A stretch of 64,000 nt of DNA from Atherix ibis (taxonomy: Eukaryota > Arthropoda > Insecta > Diptera > Athericidae). Under the pieces are notes generated by a model. The model saw only the letters and a list, made by a program, of their open reading frames with translations. It was not told the DNA's origin and did not search any database. Below are positions 57,963-64,000 of the stretch, piece by piece. Every line of letters starts with the position of its first letter. Position 1 is the first letter of the stretch. The position numbers were made by a program, and so were the translations under genes. Where the stretch lies: contig OY282606.1 of the NCBI GenBank assembly GCA_958298945.1, forward strand, positions 96,603,696 to 96,667,695, written 5' to 3'.

Positions 57963-58572
57963 TAGTTTATCCAATATGTACTTCGGAAATTAAGGCTAAA
58001 TAAAAAACATCTTAAATGTAGATTTCGTTAAAATGTAATTTCATTATATTGCTTGAACTTTGTCATTATGCCCAAAATATATTTTCAAATAACCTCCATG
58101 ACAATTCTTGCAGGACTCGAACATTTTGAGTTAATTTTTTATGACATTTCGGGCTGTAATTCGGCCATTATATAAATATATTTTAAATTGGATTTTAAAT
58201 ACTGTACAATTTGAGACTTTTCTGCGTCAAATCGCAAGATCTTTTGCGCGGCACCATAAGAAAATGTCCAACGGCGTCAAATCGCACGATCTTTGAGGTC
58301 AAATTTCAAGAATAGGCATCCTGGGAAATTTTTCCGCGTGAAAAAGCGATCATTTGTAGTTTTGTGTAGTTGCTGGCCACGTTTTGTTGGAAATATATAT
58401 GGTTCAGATAAAAATCTTCAAGTTCAGGCTAAACAAATTAGGTTATGGTTGGACCACAGCGAACGATCTTTCCTTATTTATTTTCAAAGATAAACAGTCC
58501 TATGGCACTAGCAGACTAAAATTCACCTCAGACAGTCACTTTTCGCGAACACAATGTCTCCTCCGCAGTCAC

Positions 58573-58633
58573 TTGTGCGTTCTTAATGCCCCATATATGG
58601 TAATTTGTGCGTTCTTAATGCCCCATATATGGT
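58573..58633. repeat. 32-base tandem duplication in a transposon relic
   Basis: TTGTGCGTTCTTAATGCCCC plus the next nine bases occurs at 58573-58601 and 58605-58633, separated by three bases. Confidence 0.9.
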
Positions 58634-58687
58634 CTCATCACTGAAGTAAATTTGTTCGAAAAAAACAGCCATTTGCGGTATTTTTCT

Positions 58688-58730
58688 TAGTATGGATCAT
58701 TTGCCCATTTCATGCAAATGATCCATACTA
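58688..58730. repeat. Perfect 17-base fold-back in a transposon relic
   Basis: Arms TAGTATGGATCATTTGC (58688-58704) and its reverse complement (58714-58730), with a 9-base loop. Confidence 0.9.
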
Positions 58731-58835
58731 TAGATAGCAAACTTTAAGCTAAACAAACGCCACCTTGGAGGACATATATGTTATACAGCTGTCAAACGAT
58801 AGGGTTGTACTGTCCGTACCACAAAATGAACATTT

Positions 58836-60220
58836 TTCGGTTAAAAATTTTCTAATTTTCTTATGATAAGAATTATTTTATAAATTATTTCCAATTATTT
58901 TATGATAATTTTTTTAAATATTTGGCTTTTTGATTAAAGTTTTTTAACTTCAATTATTTATTATTTTAGTATTTTTAGTGACAATTTTTAAGCCATCGGC
59001 TATCATTACGTTCTCCAAGCATTCTTAAACCAAATGAGAATTTTGTCTTAAGAACTTATTTTTTCATTGTATGAAGAATTATTCCCTTCGACGCAAGTGC
59101 AAACATTAAAATAAAATGTTTATTGCAAAATAAAAAACTCAAACTCTTTCCATGTTTATTCACATGATAGTGTCCGACTATAGTGTGGTGTCTACGACCT
59201 GATTAGTCAAAGTCAGTTTATGCATACCGGTTGCAAGAGTGTAATATAATCGATGAACAGGTATTGAAGCAACTTTAAATAAATTATTTGCATTTTTCTT
59301 ATAATTCGTTTCAAATTTTTAATCGGATTTCATAGAATATTTGACGTTGTGTCGTTATTAATAAAATATTAAATATTTTTTTGTTACAAAAAAATTCAAA
59401 TTAACAAGAAACACCACCCGCCATTTTTATGGAAGAGTGCATACTATGTATGTATTTATAAAATCGGATTAAATTTACTTTTTATTACTTAATCTAGAAA
59501 GAATGTCAACTATTTTCACCTTAGAAAATAAAGCCAAACGAAAAAACCGCAATTATTTGCTGTCAGCTTTTTTGAATAATCACTTCATAGACATAACTAT
59601 TTATTTTGAATTGGCTATAAAAAATAATAAAAACAATGTGTGAAAAATATAAAAATAGTTCGAATGCAAAATGCTCGTAAATGAACAACATTGTGCGTGC
59701 GTGTGACTCATACGGCTATTTTGGCGTACGTCTTCATTGCGTGTTGTGTATTCAACTTCCTAATTTATGCTTTCTTACAAATAAGAAGATTCGAAACAAT
59801 CAAAATAAAGTTAAAAAACACTTAAACTCCTTGCAGTAATGTACTTTACGTATTTGTACTTGGCAGAATATGTAAATTTAGAATGCAAAATTTTAGAATT
59901 CAAATGTTTGCGTGCGAATTCCACCGCATCCTCGGCGTTAGTCATAGCATAGTCAGGCAACATACTGCCGTGCGGTGATTATCCGCTCTCGTATACACTC
60001 CAGACTCGGTGAGTTAAATTGACAGTCATCAGTGCTTTGAGTTAGCCGCCTGTTGTACTTCGTCAACTTGTGTTTGCGAACGGAAGTAACCAGACGTACG
60101 CCCACTGTTACACTATTCACAACACTATCAGTAGTGAACATATTTCAATTTAAATATTAAAATGTCGCCATTGAAGAAAAAAAATAATAAATCGTCTAAG
60201 TTCAAAATTTAATTAATTTT
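58836..60220. other. AT-rich then less AT-rich stretch, no recognised gene
   Basis: 59690-60170 has higher GC and Inr-like TCAGT sequences (near 60029 and 60128) but no convincing TATA, downstream element or exon. The 62-codon minus frame (60141-59953) is unrecognised. Confidence 0.4.
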
Positions 60221-60221
60221 T

Positions 60222-60267
60222 TTTTTTTTTTTGGAAAATGTGTCCAAACATTTTCCAAAAAAAAAAA
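60222..60267. repeat. 20-base fold-back with a T/A run
   Basis: Eleven T plus GGAAAATGT (60222-60241) and its exact reverse complement (60248-60267), with a 6-base loop. It lies about 40 bases before a transposase fragment. Confidence 0.85.
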
Positions 60268-60299
60268 ACAAGTAAATTTTGAAAAAAATTACTGAAAAT

Positions 60300-60482
60300 A
60301 TTTTTTCCATAATGAGGCTCATTTTTCATTCTTTGGATATGTCAATATGCAAAATTGCAGTATAAGGGGCTTTGAGAACCCTCAAGTCACTGTAGGTAAG
60401 CTATTGTATAAGCGAAAATTGACTGCATGCAGTGCATTTTGGTCTAAAGGGGCGACTGACTCGTTTCTTTTTGAAACTTAGA
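60300..60482 (+). pseudogene. Tc1/mariner-type transposase fragment
   Basis: One + frame reads FFHNEAHFSFFGYVNMQNCSIRGFENPQVT and on to FWSKGATDSFLFET, matching the FSDEAHFxLxGYVNKQNCRIWxxENPxVT and FWSxGVIGPYFFEN blocks. The catalytic Asp is now Asn. Only this central block remains, but it is unusually well kept, with one frame over about 55 codons. Confidence 0.88.
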
Positions 60483-62106
60483 AAATAATTTTTAAATGAA
60501 AAAAAAAAATACAAAAAATCCACAATAAATTGAATAAAATTTTTAGTCTAAAAATAATTATCACGTTTTCCATAGAAAAACTGTCATGGAAATGTGATTT
60601 GTTGAATCCTTATTGTTCCGTTTACCTTTCTTAGATTGATATAAATTAACTATAAATAAATTCTCTATTTTAGGAGGCATTTCTCACGAACAAATTCCGC
60701 AACCTTGAATATAACGATTTTCAATAAAAATGCATTGCTAATAAAATATATATTTTCGCCTTGAATATAAAAATGATTATTTATATTTTGTTGCAAATAA
60801 AATGAAGTAATTATAGTCCATATAAATATGTATCGAGGTTGTTGGAAGAAAACTATCGAAACAGAAAGTAATTCCGTAGTTTTGGTGTTTAATTGTTTTT
60901 TGTTGTTGCTTCGATTTAATGGAAAAAATCATCTGTACTAGAAACACAGTTGTTGGTAAATGGTTTTTTGGAGTGCCCACCATAAAATGATAGTTGTGGG
61001 GCTAGGCTATAGTAGACGACGAAGATTTAGTTGGAGAAGTGCTAAGCCGAAGAGTAATCGTCTCTGTCCAATTTAAATAATATCAACGGAATATCGCTGA
61101 TTTTAATACCAAACGGCGGCAAGGTCTTGCTTGATCTTTGGATGAGGTGTAAATTTACCAACTGGCGTTCGTATTGTCATTATTCACTTGATTTGGCACT
61201 TTCGTCTTTTCGTGAATTGTTGGTAGGCGAAAATTTCTAAAATTCGAAATCAGTCGACCATTAAGACAAGAAGAAAAATGAGGAAATTAATCTACTTGCG
61301 AGTTGGTCACACCGATGAGGGGTGTGGGGGGTGTTAGTTGGGCATTGGGCAGCATGCGAAAAAAAACAGACAAAAAATCATTCGTATTGCATTTCAAATT
61401 GTGAGCAATTAAGAAAAATTTTACTTTCTTCGTCATCAGTCAGACGAGGCGAATGGAGAAATGCAGGTGAAGGACTGTGAACAGAGCGGAATTTCGGTAT
61501 TTATCAGTTCTCACCGGTCGACGATCGTTTCATGTCCGATTGTCGAAAAAGAAGTACTTTCGTAGTCGAGACTTGTGCAACCTTAAAATATTCGCGTGTA
61601 GCGTTCTGATATAATTAATTGGCCAATTTAGAGAAGGACACAACATTGGAAGGCCGTCTGTGGAGCCACTTTCTCGTTTGATCCACGTTTGGTACTCCAT
61701 ACCTGTCACCTGGAGAAGTCCATTGCGAAAGAGATAATGTCGACTGTGCGATATCGTTTAATGGAAATGACACGTTCTTATAGTTTTCAGTAACGAATTG
61801 CGAATAGTTTTCTGGTATGATTATATGATAGACGAGTACAAGCACAGGTGCCGCTGTTGGACTAGTTTTCCAAATAATCGCTTTAAACTTTAGATAAAAA
61901 CACGTTCCATGTTGAAGAAACGGAAATTTTGCCTTTACCATATTTCATGATTATTTCCGAAAGTTTTTATCGTGATTGCTTTCAAACAAATATTTATTTT
62001 TTTACGATGGCTGTTATACAAACATAAAAATCAACTCCTCTCATTTGGCTGGGCTTTGTATGCAACGTGTGATTAAACTGATTTACTCCAATATCTGATT
62101 AGTAAA
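60483..62106. other. Stretch with a less AT-rich island, no recognised gene
   Basis: 61000-61950 is higher in GC. It includes a G-rich run (61318-61350) and a TCATCAGTCAG Inr-like site near 61432-61442 followed by GCAGGTGAAG, a possible donor, near 61465. That arrangement could be a first exon, but this is speculative. The 108-codon minus ATG frame (61941-61615) is unrecognised. Confidence 0.35.
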
Positions 62107-62690
62107 CGGTTATCAATTTCATAGTTCGAAAAGTATAGTCCTATCATTTAATTGGTTTTAAGGATATACGTCCAAAAATTATTTTGAAAATCCACAAGTG
62201 ACGACGGAGAAGCCATTGTATTCGCCAAAAGTGATTGCCTGATTGTGCATTTTGGTTTGAAGGTGTTTCTTTGAAAATGAAGAAGTTACCATCAATTCTG
62301 AGCTCTATGGCAGTATGATAAGTAACTTCTATTTGTCTAATCTCGACTATATGTGGTTCTAACAACACGGCGCCACAATCTACACAACACGATAAAATTT
62401 GGCTTTATTGAGCGAAAAATGCGCAGAACGCATAATTTCGAAATTTGGTGATGTCAATTGACCTCCAAGATCCTGCGTTTTAATAGCGATGGACTTTTTC
62501 TTGTGAGGCTATGCAATAATTGTTTTTTATTAGATCATTAAAAACCAACATCCGTTAAGTAATGATCGAATCACAGCCCGAAATGTGTAAAAATCTTAAA
62601 AAAATTAATAGCAATATCCATTTAACATAATGAAATAAAATGTTTATCAAAATCTAAATTTAACATGTTCGAAGTACAAAATTCAATAAC
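62107..62690 (+). pseudogene. Tc1/mariner-type element relic directly upstream of the coding exon
   Basis: The 5' end is decayed (TATCAATTTCATAGTTCGAAAAGTATAGTCCTATCATTTAATTGG, 62112-62156). Central blocks: ENPQVTTEKPLYSPKVIAxLCILV (62190-62260), SxFLSNLDYMWF (62310-62360), a disrupted QQHGATIYTT (62360-62385), and the NWPPRSCVLIAMDFFL block (62453-62500). The tail (CATCCGTTAAGTAATGATCGAATCACAGCCCGAAATGTG) and 3' end (62665-62690) follow. N-terminal coding is missing. The exon's splice acceptor lies about 140 bases further on. Confidence 0.88.
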
Positions 62691-62830
62691 CTTTAAAAGT
62701 ATTCGGTTGTCTAAAATTTAACTATTGCGTCAAAATTTATAAGAAAATTTGCCACAAAAAAGTAATAGAAAATTTTCCGATATTGCAATTATTTGTTAAC
62801 TAAATATTTTATTTTTCTTTTTATTTGCAG

Positions 62831-63284
62831 ATCTTCCCTTAATAGAAGATACTGAATTAGATCAACTTAACCGATACTAGTCGTAAAAGGAAGAGGAGAA
62901 GTGAACCTGCCTACAAATACTTAATCGATAATCAGAAGGATCAAAAAAGATTTTCTTAATTCTCACGTTCCGTAATTTTTGATAAAAAGGAGACAGTAAA
63001 AGTTCAGAAAAGAAAATTCAATCGATCCTTGAAGAAGAGACGGAACTTATTAGAAAAATGGACAAACTCCAATGAACTAAAATCCTCGGATTATCGCTCT
63101 CGGCTTTGTATTTATTTGATTGCAGTTTGAACGAAGTCTCTCAGTCCTGGAGTAACAGCGATTGTTGTCTAACTAATTATCGATTAATCGACATTGGCAA
63201 ACGTGATTAAGTTGAAGTGTAGCCATACTGATTGAGACGTTTCGAAGCGAGTGAAAATCAATAAATACAAAAAGCAATTTTAAA
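62831..63284 (+). other. 5' untranslated part of a spliced exon
   Basis: The exon start is placed just after a strong acceptor: a T-rich run ending in TTTATTTGCAG at 62820-62830, with a plausible branch sequence (GTTAACTAA) about 30 bases upstream. About 454 bases follow before the chosen ATG, with stops in all frames, so this part is untranslated. It holds two tiny upstream ORFs (63058-63075 and 63072-63080). An upstream, presumably non-coding, exon must exist but cannot be located by eye. The acceptor lies about 140 bases after the end of a decayed transposon (62107-62690). Confidence 0.7.
63058..63080 (+). promoter_or_regulatory. Two overlapping short upstream ORFs in the 5' UTR
   Basis: ATG at 63058 opens a five-codon ORF (MDKLQ, stop at 63073-63075) in the strong context GAAAAATGG. 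A second ATG at 63072 gives only MN and then a stop. Both end well before the main ATG at 63285. Short upstream ORFs in good context commonly lower or tune translation of the main frame; that role is inferred here. Confidence 0.45.
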
Positions 63285-63623
63285 ATGAAACCGCCATCAT
63301 TGCAAGCCGCCACTGTAACGACCGCAACAGGGACTACGGCCACAGCAACAATGACAGCTACAGCGACAGCCTCGACTGCATCTACAAGTGCATCTGATGT
63401 GGCCATTGCGGATATGAAGTCAATATTGTCGCCGACGATGTCAAAGTCTATGTCGATGTCCACGTCGATGTCGACGTCAACTTCAAACTCGACGCCGACC
63501 AATTGCTCCTTCATAAAGCCGTCTTTGTCGATGACATCCCTGCCGCCAAATAGTGGCCACCTCGACGGAACCGACGTTATTAAGGCCAAGCTAAAATTCG
63601 AGAGACCATACAACAGTTTGAAG
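63285..63623 (+). CDS. First coding exon, Ser/Thr/Ala-rich protein of unknown identity (N-terminal 113 aa)
   Basis: The frame opens with ATG in the context TTTTAAAATGAAA, acceptable for flies, and runs 113 codons to AAG|GTAAGAA, a near-consensus donor at 63624; the intron therefore falls in phase 0. Past the donor the frame meets a stop after five codons, as expected for an intron. Residues 7-38 are an Ala/Thr-rich stretch, residues 45-66 a Met/Ser/Thr repeat (MSMSTSMSTSTSN), and residues 70-113 are more complex (CSFIKPSLSMTSLPPNSGHL... ending KLKFERPYNSLK). No signal peptide, membrane segment or catalytic motif is visible. Low-complexity N-termini of this sort are common in fly developmental regulators, but that is only suggestive. 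The 154-codon open frame on the opposite strand (Asp/Val repeats) is a shadow of the same repeat. I am sure of the exon and unsure of the identity. Confidence 0.8.
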
Positions 63624-64000
63624 GTAAGAAAACGCACCTAATTTGCCAGATAATAACAAGTACTTGAGACCGGCTAACAGATTTTCTTCTTTTTTGTTTT
63701 ATTCTTCAACTTTTTATGGGATTTATTGTTGCTTCTGTTTCGAAAGTGGGTAAAAAGTTTTAATAAAGAAAATATTTTCCATTTTTGTTGGCATTTTTTG
63801 TAACACTTTTGCTTTTCTGCTCGGATTGAGTGTTGACATGTCTTAAAGTCCAAGTGTCACCAGGTCAAGATGACTTTGCCTCGAATGGACTCGCTGAGCA
63901 GCTTGGCTGTCTTACTTTGAACAAATTTCCAATCGGATTTGGTTATCGATTTTCGACTAATTTTCAATAATTTTTATTTTTTTTTTTAAATTTTAAGTAA
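63624..64000 (+). other. Start of the intron after the coding exon
   Basis: The segment begins GTAAGAA and continues past the window edge. It is AT-rich with no open frame or repeat that I recognise. The next exon lies outside the window. Confidence 0.65.

Larger units (their letters stand above)
57963..58835 (-). pseudogene. Tc1/mariner-type element relic, nearly end to end
   Basis: 3' end at 57967-57995 (TTATCCAATATGTACTTCGGAAATTAA). Tail with GGACTCGAACATTTTGAG. Reverse complement of the SCDLTPLDFFLWxAA block occurs twice (GTCAAATCGCAAGATC near 58228 and GTCCAACGGCGTCAAATCGCACGATC near 58270). Then come the HTA/MWF, YRSxI and VTVWC regions (58340-58545), a decayed FSDEA region near 58635, and the 5' side TACAGCTGTCAAACGATAGG with CCGTACCACAAAATGAAC (58783-58830). 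It carries a 32-base tandem duplication and a fold-back. Confidence 0.88.

Noticed and set aside
60029..60140. Inr-like TCAGT sites as a promoter
   Set aside because: The five-base motif is frequent by chance; no TATA or downstream promoter element stands at the right distance.
63173..63637. 154-codon minus-strand frame opposite the coding exon
   Set aside because: It is Asp/Val and Ala/Val low-complexity sequence produced by the opposite strand of the Ser/Thr/Met repeat, while the plus strand has matching splice sites and start.
1..64000. CRISPR arrays, bacterial operons, rRNA genes
   Set aside because: No regularly spaced repeats with unique spacers, no prokaryotic gene organisation and no rRNA-like sequence were seen; the only tandem array is a direct minisatellite without spacers.

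Overview
The window looks like AT-rich nuclear DNA of an insect, probably a higher fly. The reasons are the strongly AT-rich background, one protein-coding exon with ordinary GT-AG splice signals and a start context common in flies, and many decayed Tc1/mariner-type transposons and non-LTR retrotransposon pieces. No bacterial operon, rRNA gene, CRISPR array or intact tRNA is visible. The species cannot be named from sequence alone.

Only one host gene piece is well supported. It is an exon at 62831-63623 on the + strand: a clear splice acceptor, about 450 bases of 5' UTR with two tiny upstream ORFs, an ATG at 63285, 113 codons of Ser/Thr/Ala-rich protein, then a phase-0 donor. I do not recognise the protein. 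Everything upstream (about 62 kb) is best read as long intron or upstream flank of this or another gene, largely filled by repeats.

The repeats fall into groups. (1) Twenty or more relics of Tc1/mariner-superfamily transposons related to the DUF4817-type insect transposases. Most carry frameshifted transposase remnants with still-readable blocks (FSDEAHF-like, VTVWC-like, QQDGAT-like, PPRSCDLTPLDFFLWG-like), and the better copies have ends resembling GAGTTATCCA...TTCGGAAAGTA. They occur on both strands, for example at 3325-4020, 8131-8675, 11360-12122, 19239-19957, 52080-52800, 55918-56944, 57963-58835 and 62107-62690. At least three diverged subfamilies are present. (2) A true mariner with readable inverted ends and a TA duplication at 44267-45357, and two C-terminal mariner-like scraps at 41965-42180 and 51890-52060. 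(3) Non-LTR retrotransposon fragments: a reverse transcriptase piece at 40610-40960, RNase H and 3' region at 31160-32171, related 3' tails at 1-165, 5930-6045 and 32790-33075, and a weaker RNase H piece near 1347-1702. (4) Unclassified dispersed repeats (13275-13460 / 22340-22490 / 38030-38112 / 48050-48275; 21165-21385 / 34255-34475; 28641-28732 / 35512-35641) and a minisatellite at 28733-29195.

The unusual signal is structural. At least eight short-loop inverted duplications lie in or beside the transposon relics (16913, 19705, 19982, 24807, 38272, 42020, 58688 and 60222). One relic (55918-56944) contains a 111-base insert nearly identical to DNA about 3 kb away, flanked by a 51-base duplication of the relic itself. 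Both patterns point to template switching during repair or replication. Several relics also share sequence outside their apparent ends, so the unit that spread may be larger than the transposon. Some less AT-rich islands without recognisable repeats (9580-10830, 23460-24250, 50570-51400, 53600-55500, 57080-57780, 59690-60170, 61000-61950) may hold regulatory DNA or unrecognised exons.
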